Shown here piece after piece: positions 35,615-43,313 of a stretch of DNA of 64,000 nucleotides (position 1 is its first letter; each line of letters begins with the position of its first letter). Made by a program: the position numbers and the translations under genes. The stretch is from positions 2,195,595-2,259,594 of the forward strand of contig JAWPMO010000001.1 in NCBI GenBank assembly GCA_033344875.1, given 5' to 3'. A model generated the notes under the pieces. It worked only from the letters and a program-made list of their open reading frames with translations. It did not search any database and had not been told where the DNA came from. The DNA comes from Ilumatobacteraceae bacterium. Lineage in GTDB: Bacteria > Actinomycetota > Acidimicrobiia > Acidimicrobiales > Ilumatobacteraceae.

Positions 35615-35782
35615 TCAGGCCTCCTTTTCGGCGTCCTTGTTCTCTTCGAGCCCCTCGGACAGACCGTCCTTGAACTCCTTCTGCGCCTTTCCGAGGTTCT
35701 TGGCCAGCTTGGGGAGCTGAGAACCACCGAAGACGAGCAACACGATGACGAGGACGATGATCCATTCGGAACCACTAGGCAT
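35615..35782 (-). CDS. tatA: Sec-independent translocase subunit TatA
   Basis: 55 residues. One N-terminal membrane helix ([20 protein letters not shown]) with the conserved FG-x-LPK hinge, then an amphipathic helix ([16 protein letters not shown]) and a Lys/Glu-rich tail. Classical short TatA that forms the pore of twin-arginine export. TatC is not in the window. It lies 17 bp downstream of the second whiB on the same strand. Confidence 0.9.
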   Translation of the reverse strand: MPSGSEWIIVLVIVLLVFGGSQLPKLAKNLGKAQKEFKDGLSEGLEENKDAEKEA

Positions 35783-35798
35783 GCCGACAGCCTAACCC

Positions 35799-36113
35799 TC
35801 AGGCGCCGATGATGCTGCGCGCGGCCTGAGCCCGCTGGCGGCGGATGCGGCGACGCTCGCGCTCGGAGAGTCCGCCCCAGATGCCGAACTTCTCGCCGTT
35901 CTGCAATGCGAACTCGAGGCACTGACCGCGCACGACACAACCACGACAGACCTCTTTGGCCTCACGGGTGGATGCGCCACGCTCCGGGAAGAACAGGTCG
36001 GGATCGACGCCGAGGCAGTTGGCATCGTCCTGCCAGTTCTCCTCGAGCTCTCGTGGATGGAGCATGTCCTCGGCGATCGCGCCGGGGCTGTTGCCGTTGG
36101 TCGTGTTGGTCAT
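35799..36113 (-). CDS. WhiB2/WhmD-like transcription regulator
   Basis: 104 residues from ATG 36113, the start that leaves a usual-length protein. Cysteines 33, 56, 59 and 65 (EVCRGCVVRGQC) bind [4Fe-4S]. The segments DPDLFFPERGASTREAKEVC and GEKFGIWGGLSERERRRIRR are close to WhiB2/WhmD, which control septation and, in Streptomyces, sporulation. The 235 bp upstream (36114-36348) carry its promoter region and nothing else recognised. Confidence 0.92.
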   Translation of the reverse strand: MTNTTNGNSPGAIAEDMLHPRELEENWQDDANCLGVDPDLFFPERGASTREAKEVCRGCVVRGQCLEFALQNGEKFGIWGGLSERERRRIRRQRAQAARSIIGA

Positions 36114-36348
36114 GGTTTGGGACCCCCTGCCATGGTTCCCGCTTGCCCACCGGTGATGAGCACGTTCGATTGACCGCCTCGTCGATTGAGGTGACGGTGT
36201 AGTTACAACGATGTGATTCTCGCATACCATACCGCCTTCCCGCAAGGGTGCATTTCGCGAGTTCGTGACCTGGGTTGTCGCGCGGTTGTCGATGGTGCCC
36301 GTCGGCCTGCCCACTCGAACCCACCCAGCGTGGTCGACTGCGCGCGAT

Positions 36349-38361
36349 CTAGCCGGCGCGCCGGTGCGTCATCCGGCGACGATGCTCGAGAAAGTCGACG
36401 AGCACATAGTCACCGAGCGCCTCGTTCGTGGTGTAGAACGCCCGCCCGCCGTTGAGCTGCGTCATCTGCTCGATGAAGGCGGTCAGCGCGCTCGTCGCGT
36501 CGAGCACGAACGTGTTGATCCGGATCTGGTCGCGGGTGCAACGCACCACCTCACGCAGGGTGGCCTCGACCGTCTCCCGCACGGGCGGGTAGTTGAAGTA
36601 CACGTCGCCCTGGGGCGTGATGTGCGCCGTCGGCTCGCCGTCGGTGATCATGATGATCTGCTTGCTGCCACTCTGTTTGGCGAGCAGCTGGCGGGCGAGC
36701 GTGAACCCGTGGTGCATGTTGGTGCCGTACACGAAGTCCCACGACACTTCCGGCAGCTGCTCGGGCGTGACCACCCGTGCGGTCTCGCTGAACCCCACCA
36801 GCCCCAGGTAGTCGCGTGGGAACTGTGTGGAGATCAGGTGGTGCAGCGCCATCGCGACCTTCTTGGCCGGCAGGAAGTTGTCGCGCATCGGCATCGACAT
36901 CGACAGGTCGAGCATCAGCACCGTCGACGAACGCGTCAGGTGTTCGGTGCGCTCGATCTCGAAGTCGTCGGGTCGCAGGTCGACGGGCGTGCCCTGGCCA
37001 CCGCGACGGAGCGCGTTGCGGATGGTCCGGTGCAGATCGAGCTGGAACGGGTCACCGAACTCGTAGGGCTTGGTCTGGTAGGTCCGCTCGTGCCCCTGGC
37101 CGAACTGGTGGATCTGGTGCTGGCCGACGTGCTCCTTGTTCAGACTCGTGAACAGGTCGCGCAGCGCGTTCGAACCGATCGCACGCAACCCCCGGGGCGT
37201 CAGTTCGAGACGACCCTCCTTGTTCTCGATCAACCCGGACTCCTCGAGCATCTTCGTCAGCTGGCTGAGCCGCTCGAGCGACTTGGCGGCATCGTCACCG
37301 AGCAGTTCCCGCACCCGGTCGAGATCCGCCTCGGCCAACGCCCCCGGATTGGTGGCGTTCTGCAAGAGGTGCTCGAGCTGGTCGAGGTCGCCGAGGTCGG
37401 CCATCGCCTGCATGGCCTGCGACATCCCCATCGGGTCCTGGCCCTCGAACTCGTAGGACTGTCCCCAGTTCATCTGCGGGAACATCTGCTGCAGATTCGA
37501 GCCGAGCTGCTGCATCTGCCACTGGAGGTCCATGTCCTCCATCAGCTGGTCGGAGAGCTGCTGCAGCTGGGCCCGCTGCTCGGGGGACATCGAGTTGAGC
37601 ATCGCCTGCATGGCCGCCATCCGGCGTGCCATCTGCTCGAGCAGCTCCTCCACGTTCTCCGGGTTCTCGGGGAAGAAGTCGCCGTACTCCTCCATGAACC
37701 GGTCGAACGTCTCGGTCGTGTCCTCGCCCGCCTGATGCTGCTCGAGCATCTCGTTGAGGGCCGCCATCATGTCTTTCATCCGAGCCATGTCGTCGGGCGT
37801 CATGTTCTGCATCCCGTCCGACATCTGGTCGACCGCCTGCTGCATGAGCTGCTCGCGCAGCTGATCGAGCATCTGCTCGAAACGACGCTGCGCCTCGGCC
37901 GACTCGAAGTCGTACGCGCTGAGCTCCCTGACCTTGCCGGCCAGGTCGTTCGGCATCAGGTCGAGGCGCATGTTCCGCTCGGCAGCGGTCGTGCGGGCCG
38001 CGTCGGCGCGACGCTCGTCACCGCTCGTCTCGGCGTCACGCACCGCATTGTCGATCGCGTGTCGCTCCTCGTCGATGATGTCGTCGAGTTGATCCGCGAT
38101 CTCGTCGTAGACGCCACCGAGATTCGAGCGGTCGAGCCGGTCCTGGCGCTCCTCGCGCAGGCGCTCCATCATCTGGCGAAGGCCGTCGAGCCGGTTCCCG
38201 TCGGCATCACGCATGCCTTCCTGCATCATGCGACGGAGCGCCGCGTTGACGTCGCCGTGGTACAGCAGCTCATCGGTCAACTGGTCGAAGAGCAGGTCGG
38301 CGTCGAGATCGAAGCCGCGCTGCGTCCCGTCCCACCGCGAATAGCTGAACCGGGGTGCCAT
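36349..38361 (-). CDS. VWA-domain protein, long Gln/Met-rich
   Basis: 670 residues from ATG 38361 (MAPRFSYSRWDG). The first 430 residues are mostly helical and very rich in Met, Gln, Glu and Asp (for example LQWQMQQLGSNLQQMFPQM). A C-terminal von Willebrand A domain has the MIDAS DLSMSMPMRDN, the Thr/Gly loop YGTNMHHGF and the Asp in IIMITDGEPTA. Such proteins work with MoxR-type AAA+ ATPases as metal-dependent chaperones or remodelling adaptors. The likely partner is the ATPase at 40783-42192, here separated by three other genes. Confidence 0.8.
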   Translation of the reverse strand: MAPRFSYSRWDGTQRGFDLDADLLFDQLTDELLYHGDVNAALRRMMQEGMRDADGNRLDGLRQMMERLREERQDRLDRSNLGGVYDEIADQLDDIIDEERHAIDNAVRDAETSGDERRADAARTTAAERNMRLDLMPNDLAGKVRELSAYDFESAEAQRRFEQMLDQLREQLMQQAVDQMSDGMQNMTPDDMARMKDMMAALNEMLEQHQAGEDTTETFDRFMEEYGDFFPENPENVEELLEQMARRMAAMQAMLNSMSPEQRAQLQQLSDQLMEDMDLQWQMQQLGSNLQQMFPQMNWGQSYEFEGQDPMGMSQAMQAMADLGDLDQLEHLLQNATNPGALAEADLDRVRELLGDDAAKSLERLSQLTKMLEESGLIENKEGRLELTPRGLRAIGSNALRDLFTSLNKEHVGQHQIHQFGQGHERTYQTKPYEFGDPFQLDLHRTIRNALRRGGQGTPVDLRPDDFEIERTEHLTRSSTVLMLDLSMSMPMRDNFLPAKKVAMALHHLISTQFPRDYLGLVGFSETARVVTPEQLPEVSWDFVYGTNMHHGFTLARQLLAKQSGSKQIIMITDGEPTAHITPQGDVYFNYPPVRETVEATLREVVRCTRDQIRINTFVLDATSALTAFIEQMTQLNGGRAFYTTNEALGDYVLVDFLEHRRRMTHRRAG

Positions 38362-38482
38362 CCGGCCACCGTACCGCGGCCTGCGACGGTGGACCCGACG
38401 GGGCACGGCGGCAGCATGAACCCTGGGTGACGAGCGAATCCGATCGCCCGATCGGCCGTCAGGACTCCCTAGGCTGCACGGC

Positions 38483-39028
38483 ATGCGTGTCCCCCGCACG
38501 TTCGCGTTTCTCGACCTGAGCGGCTTCACCAACTACACCGCCGCCTACGGCGACGACGCGGCCGGCCGCATCCTCGGCATGTTCCGCACACTCGTCCGCG
38601 AGGTGGCCTCCGACCGCGGGGTCCGAATCGCCAAGTGGCTCGGCGACGGCTGCATGGTCGTCGGGGTCGAGCAACTGGCGGTGATCGAGTTCGTCACCGA
38701 GCTCGAACGGCGAGCCTCGTCGGTGTGCGCACCGCTGCAACTCCGGGCGGGCGTCGCCACCGGGCGGGCACTCCTGTTCGAAGGCGACGACTACATCGGG
38801 TCTGCCGTCAACATGGCCGCCCGGCTGTGTGACCACGCCCAGAACGTCGACGTGCTCATGCCGACGATGCATCTCGATCGGTTGCCCGAAGGTGTCAGCG
38901 CCGAACCGTTCGGCGAGGTCGAGCTGCGAGGGTTCCCGGGCAAGCTCGACATCGTCCGACTGACCGGTGCACCACCGGCGATCGCGATGAGCGACGTGTC
39001 CGAACTCTGGACCCGCGACATCCTCTGA
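38483..39028 (+). CDS. class III adenylate/guanylate cyclase domain protein
   Basis: 181 residues, little more than one catalytic domain. The metal-binding aspartates are Asp11 in FAFLDLSGFTNYT and Asp55 in AKWLGDGCMVV, with Lys51 at the purine-selecting position. The transition-state Asn and Arg are in SAVNMAARLCDHA. It would act as a homodimer making a cyclic nucleotide; cAMP is more likely given the Lys, but this is inferred. No membrane segment. Followed by a terminator shared with the convergent exported-protein gene. Confidence 0.8.
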   Translation: MRVPRTFAFLDLSGFTNYTAAYGDDAAGRILGMFRTLVREVASDRGVRIAKWLGDGCMVVGVEQLAVIEFVTELERRASSVCAPLQLRAGVATGRALLFEGDDYIGSAVNMAARLCDHAQNVDVLMPTMHLDRLPEGVSAEPFGEVELRGFPGKLDIVRLTGAPPAIAMSDVSELWTRDIL

Positions 39029-39041
39029 ACGACGGGTCCGT

Positions 39042-39081
39042 TCGTTCGGCACCCGCGGCGGTAGCCACGGGCACCGAACGA
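39042..39081. terminator. bidirectional hairpin between convergent genes
   Basis: TCGTTCGG (39042-39049) pairs with CCGAACGA (39074-39081), and after a CA/CA bulge CCCG pairs with CGGG. It lies between the cyclase stop (39028) and the exported-protein stop (39097). Confidence 0.55.
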
Positions 39082-39096
39082 CGAACTCGTGACCGA

Positions 39097-40026
39097 TCAG
39101 TCGGTCGTCAGACAGATCGCGTACACGAGGATCCGGTTGTTGTCCGCGATGTTGAACGCGTTCGACGTCGTCCATCCGGCCGGAGCATCACCGTCGGCGC
39201 CCGAGGGGTACGACAGGTAGTCCTGATCGGCGAACGCACCGGTCGGCGAGACGCGCGTGGCGGCCCCACCGGTCAGGTGGTCGCCGACGTCGCAGGCGGC
39301 CACGGGTGCCGCGTACGTACCGGGTCCGCAGCTCCCAGCGCCTCCGGTGTCGCAGTCGAACATCGCGGTCGAGATGTAGGTGCTCACGCTCCCTCCAGCC
39401 GGGATGTCGGCGATCGCATCGTCGACCTCGGACTTCGTGTAGACGTCGGCTTTGGCGTAGACGTCGGCGGCGTCCGCCTTGGCGGCGAACGCATCATCGA
39501 CCTGGGCCTTGGTGTAGTACCGCTCGTCGAGATCCTGGTCGGACGAGAAGCCGAAGACGTCGATCACGACGTCGACGGTGCCGAACTGGTTGAACAGCGT
39601 GATCGCACCGTCGGCGGACAGCGCCGTCGTGATGAAGTTCGGCGTCGGCGGCTGGCCGGCGAGGTAGTTCAGGCTCGAGGTCCCCGGGTTCGAGGCGTCC
39701 GACGGCCAGATCGACAGGAACGAATCGTTCGACGGGTTGAGTGCGATCACGTTGATGCTGACCGCGTCGGCCTCGGTCGGGATCGAACACTCGCCGTTGT
39801 CACCGTGCACCTGCACGACGACCTCCTCCGCTGCGGCGAGCGGTGTCGCACGCGAGCCGATCTGATCGGGGCCCAGCCGCGTGTCGGTCAGGCGGCAGGG
39901 GGTGATCGCCTGGTAGGTCGATGACGTGCCGCTGGTTCCGGCCGCGGCGACGCCGAGTCCGCTGACGGCGAGGGCCGCTGCCAGCCCTCCGACGATCCAC
40001 TTGGCGGTCCGATCGAATTTCTTCAT
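39097..40026 (-). CDS. exported protein with actinobacterial TxRLxDTR domain and stalk-like segment
   Basis: 309 residues. Sec signal peptide (KKFDRTAKWIVGGLAAALAVSGLGVAAAG). Residues about 38-160 form a beta domain starting AITPCRLTDTRLGPD and ending FGTVDVVIDVFGF, a module I know from secreted actinobacterial proteins. Then comes a stalk-like heptad region, DERYYTKAQVDDAF, AKADAADVYAKADVYTK, SEVDDAIADIPAGG, resembling phage tail-fibre or autotransporter stalks that trimerise. The C-terminal 90 residues have paired cysteines (MFDCDTGGAGSCGPG). Likely a surface or secreted structural/adhesive protein. Confidence 0.7.
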   Translation of the reverse strand: MKKFDRTAKWIVGGLAAALAVSGLGVAAAGTSGTSSTYQAITPCRLTDTRLGPDQIGSRATPLAAAEEVVVQVHGDNGECSIPTEADAVSINVIALNPSNDSFLSIWPSDASNPGTSSLNYLAGQPPTPNFITTALSADGAITLFNQFGTVDVVIDVFGFSSDQDLDERYYTKAQVDDAFAAKADAADVYAKADVYTKSEVDDAIADIPAGGSVSTYISTAMFDCDTGGAGSCGPGTYAAPVAACDVGDHLTGGAATRVSPTGAFADQDYLSYPSGADGDAPAGWTTSNAFNIADNNRILVYAICLTTD

Positions 40027-40154
40027 GGTTCAGTTCTCCTCTGAGGTCGAGGGACGAACGTACGGCCGGGCGACGGCTCGATGGTGGACCCCGAGAATTG
40101 AATGCCGACCGCCACGACCTGCTATCGGAGCCCGTCCCCTGACACACTCGGCGG

Positions 40155-40700
40155 ATGCATCCCGCCCGCCTCGTCATCGTCGGTGGCCTGCCCGGGGCCG
40201 GCAAGACCACGCGTGCGATCGAGCTCGCCGACCGCTTCGGTGCGGTCCGCCTGTCGCCCGACGACTGGCTCGAACGGCTCGGCATCGACATCTGGGACGA
40301 AGGTGCCCGATCGCGCACCGAGCGGATCCAGGCGGACCTGACGGTCGATCTCCTCCGGATCGGGGCGAGCGTGATCATCGAGTGGGGGACGTGGATGCGG
40401 TCCGAGCGGGAGGCACTCCGTGACTCGGCACGCCGAGCCGGCGCGCTCGTGCATCTCGAGTTCATGGACGCGCCCCTCGACGTGCTGTGGGAGCGCGTGC
40501 GCTCACGCGGACGAGAGCAGGAGGTCGGCGCTCGTGCGATCACCCGCGACGACCTGGTGATCTGGTCGGACCGGGTCGAGCGGCCGGGCGACGACGAGCT
40601 GGTCGGCTACGACCCGCTGCCACCGGTCGTCGCCGGCGAACGGCCCGGTTCGGCCGGGTACCCGTACGGCAACTGCCTCCCGCGCAGCCGCGTCCGGTGA
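40155..40700 (+). CDS. P-loop ATPase/kinase (zeta-toxin/AAA_33-like)
   Basis: 181 residues. Walker A GGLPGAGKTT at residues 10-19, LSPDDWLERLG in the place of the substrate-binding Asp, VIIEWGTWMRSERE and the LID-like ERVRSRGREQE with arginines. This matches small kinases that phosphorylate sugars, nucleosides or antibiotics (AAA_33). No antitoxin neighbour, so a toxin role is not favoured. Substrate unknown. Confidence 0.75.
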   Translation: MHPARLVIVGGLPGAGKTTRAIELADRFGAVRLSPDDWLERLGIDIWDEGARSRTERIQADLTVDLLRIGASVIIEWGTWMRSEREALRDSARRAGALVHLEFMDAPLDVLWERVRSRGREQEVGARAITRDDLVIWSDRVERPGDDELVGYDPLPPVVAGERPGSAGYPYGNCLPRSRVR

Positions 40701-40751
40701 CGCTCCCCGGCCGGGAGATCCCGCTCCTGCCGGATCCGCGACACCCGCGTT

Positions 40752-40775
40752 CGCCTCAGGATCGACCCTGAGGCG
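40752..40775. terminator. bidirectional intrinsic terminator-like hairpin
   Basis: CGCCTCAGG (40752-40760) and CCTGAGGCG (40767-40775) form a perfect 9-bp stem with a 6-base loop, placed between the convergent P-loop kinase and AAA+ ATPase genes, 7 bp from the latter's stop. Confidence 0.6.
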
Positions 40776-40782
40776 GACGGTC

Positions 40783-42192
40783 TCAGCGTCGACCGCGGTA
40801 GGTGGCGCTGCTGCCGGAATCGTCCTTGTTGAGGCGCTTGCTCAGATGGAGCCCCTCGAGCACGAACTCCACGGCAGCGGCGATCGACGCAGCCGAGGCA
40901 TCGCCCGCCGTCAGTGCGCCGACGGGTTCTCGCAGTGCCGGGACCTGCTCGACCAGCGCCGCCAGCTCGTCGCTGGTCATGTCTTCGCCGGTGTGGACGA
41001 CGAGCCCGGCTTCGAACGCATCGACGATCGGCGTCGTGTGCGACGGGTCGACCCGCTCCTTGAAGACGGTGAGCACCGCGCCCTTGACGAGCGAGTCGAA
41101 GATGACGCCTTCGCGCCCGTCTTCGAGCGCCTCGATCTCGATCTTGCCGATCGAACTGGCGGCCAACGCATCGAGATCGTCGACGCGGGCGACGATCGAG
41201 TGTTCGCCGCCGCGCAACCCCCGCCGGAGGGCATTGGCGGCGAGCGCCTCGTAGTTGGAGACGCTGAGACGCACGCTCACGCCGCTGCGCTGATTGACGT
41301 GGTTGCTGGCCCGCGCGAGCTGGCTGAAGTTGGCGACGACCTCACCCAGGTACTCGGGCACGGTGACGCCGACGGTCTCGCCGATCGACAGCGGGCGCGC
41401 CTCCTGGGTCATGATCTCGTACTCCAGCTCGGCGTCGAGCGGGTAGTGCGTACGGATCTGCGAGCCAAAGCGGTCTTTCAGCGGGGTGATGATGCGGCCG
41501 CGGTTCGTGTAGTCCTCGGGGTTGGCCGAGGCGACGAGCAGCACGTCGAGCGGCAGACGGATCTTGTAGCCACGGATCTGCACGTCGCGCTCTTCGAGCA
41601 CGTTGAGCAGACCGACCTGGATGCGCTCGGCGAGGTCGGGCAGCTCGTTGATCGCGAAGACGCCGCGGTTGGTGCGCGGCACCATGCCGTAGTGGAGCGT
41701 GAGTTCGTCGCTCAGGTACCGACCCTCCGCGACCTTGATCGGGTCGACCTCGCCGATCAGGTCGGCGATCGACGTGTCGGGGGTGGCGAGTTTCTCGCCG
41801 AAGCGTGTGTCGCGGTGCACCCAGTGGATCGGCGTGTCGTCGCCCATCTCCTCGACCAGGTCGCGGGCGTGCTTCGACACGGGCGCGTACGGGTCGTCGT
41901 TGATCTCGCTCCCGGCGATGATCGGCATCCACTCGTCGAGCAATCCGGTGAGCGACCGGATCATGCGGGTCTTCGCCTGGCCGCGTTCACCGAGGAAGAT
42001 GACGTCGTGACCGGCGAGCAGGGCGTTCTCGAGCTGGGGCATCACCGTGTCCTCGTAGCCGAGGACCCCGTCGAACAGCGCCTCACCGGCGCTGATCTTC
42101 GCCACCGCGTTGGCGCGAATCTCCTCCTTGACCGGGCGTGATTGCCAGCCGGATGCCTTCAACTCGCCCAACGTGGTCGCGCGTTCTGCCAT
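40783..42192 (-). CDS. MoxR/ChlI-like AAA+ ATPase
   Basis: 469 residues. Walker A FLGERGQAKTRMIRSL (GxxGxAKT form seen in MoxR-type proteins), a Mg-chelatase-like insertion, Walker B GVFAINELPDLAERIQVGLL, sensor-1 LVASANPEDYTN, arginine-finger region ITPLKDRFGSQIRTHYP. The C-terminal 170 residues are helical. It should form a hexameric ring acting with a VWA protein; the 670-aa VWA protein at 36349-38361 is the probable partner. The start is ATG 42192. Confidence 0.85.
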   Translation of the reverse strand: MAERATTLGELKASGWQSRPVKEEIRANAVAKISAGEALFDGVLGYEDTVMPQLENALLAGHDVIFLGERGQAKTRMIRSLTGLLDEWMPIIAGSEINDDPYAPVSKHARDLVEEMGDDTPIHWVHRDTRFGEKLATPDTSIADLIGEVDPIKVAEGRYLSDELTLHYGMVPRTNRGVFAINELPDLAERIQVGLLNVLEERDVQIRGYKIRLPLDVLLVASANPEDYTNRGRIITPLKDRFGSQIRTHYPLDAELEYEIMTQEARPLSIGETVGVTVPEYLGEVVANFSQLARASNHVNQRSGVSVRLSVSNYEALAANALRRGLRGGEHSIVARVDDLDALAASSIGKIEIEALEDGREGVIFDSLVKGAVLTVFKERVDPSHTTPIVDAFEAGLVVHTGEDMTSDELAALVEQVPALREPVGALTAGDASAASIAAAVEFVLEGLHLSKRLNKDDSGSSATYRGRR

Positions 42193-42245
42193 GCGCCGAA
42201 CCTAGCCCGAACCATGCCGACACGGAGATCGGAGGATCCGCCGGA

Positions 42246-42563
42246 TCAGATCACTGCCGAAGCCACCCAGAGGGTGATCATCCCGATCCCGAGGGTGGCG
42301 AGCAGGTTCTTCTTCCACAGTGCCATCCCGCCGGCGGCGACCAATGCGAGGGCCTCGGCGAGTTCCATGCCGGGGCCGCCTTCACCGCCGGCAGCGAGGT
42401 TCAAGGTGAGCGCCGCCAGGACGGCCGGGCCGATGCTGCGGAGGCTCCGTGCCAGCCATCCGGGGATCGTCCGGTTCGCGAGCGCGACGATCACGACCGC
42501 CCGCATCGAATACGTCATCAATCCCACCATTGCCACGATCAGCGTGGCCGACCAGACGCTCAT
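42246..42563 (-). CDS. azlD: AzlD-family branched-chain amino acid exporter subunit
   Basis: 105 residues, four hydrophobic helices. The segment MVGLMTYSMRAVVIVALANR and LARSLRSIGPAVLAALTLNL are typical of AzlD (YgaH). It pairs with AzlC to export branched-chain amino acids such as valine. Starts at the ATG overlapping the azlC stop (ATGA). Confidence 0.85.
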   Translation of the reverse strand: MSVWSATLIVAMVGLMTYSMRAVVIVALANRTIPGWLARSLRSIGPAVLAALTLNLAAGGEGGPGMELAEALALVAAGGMALWKKNLLATLGIGMITLWVASAVI

Positions 42564-43270
42564 GTCCGTGCCTCGGCCGCGCGTGCCTCGTCGCGCCACT
42601 CGACGTACGACCCGGCGGCGACACCGACGATCGCCCCGATGAGGACGCCGAGTCGGTCGGACAGACCGGCGGTCGCCAGGCCCACGAGCCCGCCTACGAC
42701 GGCCGCCGCCGCCTGAGGGCGCTTGTTGATCGACGCCAGCACCAGCCCGAGGAACATGATCGGCGGAGCGAAGCCCAGACGCCACGAGTCGGGAATAACC
42801 GGACCGACCACGAGACCGAGCGCGGTCGCCCACTGCCAGTTGAGATAGAAGAACAGTCCGACCGTCAGGTAGTACCGCCTGAACTCGGCCGGTGGCCGGT
42901 CGACCTGGAGCGTCACCAGTGCGAAGACCTGATCGATCAGCATGAACGGACCGGCCCACCGCATCCATCTCGGCTGGCGCTGGAACGTCGGGGCGAGCGC
43001 CGCGCTGTACATCACGTGGCGCGTGTTGATCACGAGACCGGCGACGATGACGGCCCACACCGACGCGGTGCCGGCCAGTTCGACCACGGCGAGTTGGGCG
43101 GCACCGGCGAAGACGAACAGCGAGGTCGCCCACCCGATCGCGATCGGCATCTCACCCTCCGACACGGCGAGGCCAATCACGAAGCCGAACGGGATCGCCG
43201 GTACGAACAGCGGAACCGCGTCAGCGACGGCACGGCGGTCGATCCATCCGGCTGGTCGCGGGTCGGTCAT
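42560..43270 (-). CDS. azlC: AzlC-family branched-chain amino acid exporter subunit
   Basis: 236 residues from ATG 43270. The conserved AVPLFVPAIPFGFVIGLAVS start, FVFAGAAQLAVVEL and INTRHVMYSAALAP are those of AzlC (YgaZ). About seven to eight helices. Forms the exporter with the overlapping azlD. Confidence 0.87.
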   Translation of the reverse strand: MTDPRPAGWIDRRAVADAVPLFVPAIPFGFVIGLAVSEGEMPIAIGWATSLFVFAGAAQLAVVELAGTASVWAVIVAGLVINTRHVMYSAALAPTFQRQPRWMRWAGPFMLIDQVFALVTLQVDRPPAEFRRYYLTVGLFFYLNWQWATALGLVVGPVIPDSWRLGFAPPIMFLGLVLASINKRPQAAAAVVGGLVGLATAGLSDRLGVLIGAIVGVAAGSYVEWRDEARAAEART

Positions 43271-43313
43271 CGCGCCGAGGGTACCCACGCACCCCGATCG
43301 GTACGATCGCCTG

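Noticed and set aside
36265-38430. Plus-strand frame of 721 codons rich in Val/His/Leu
   Set aside because: Antisense to the VWA-domain gene with its MIDAS motif.
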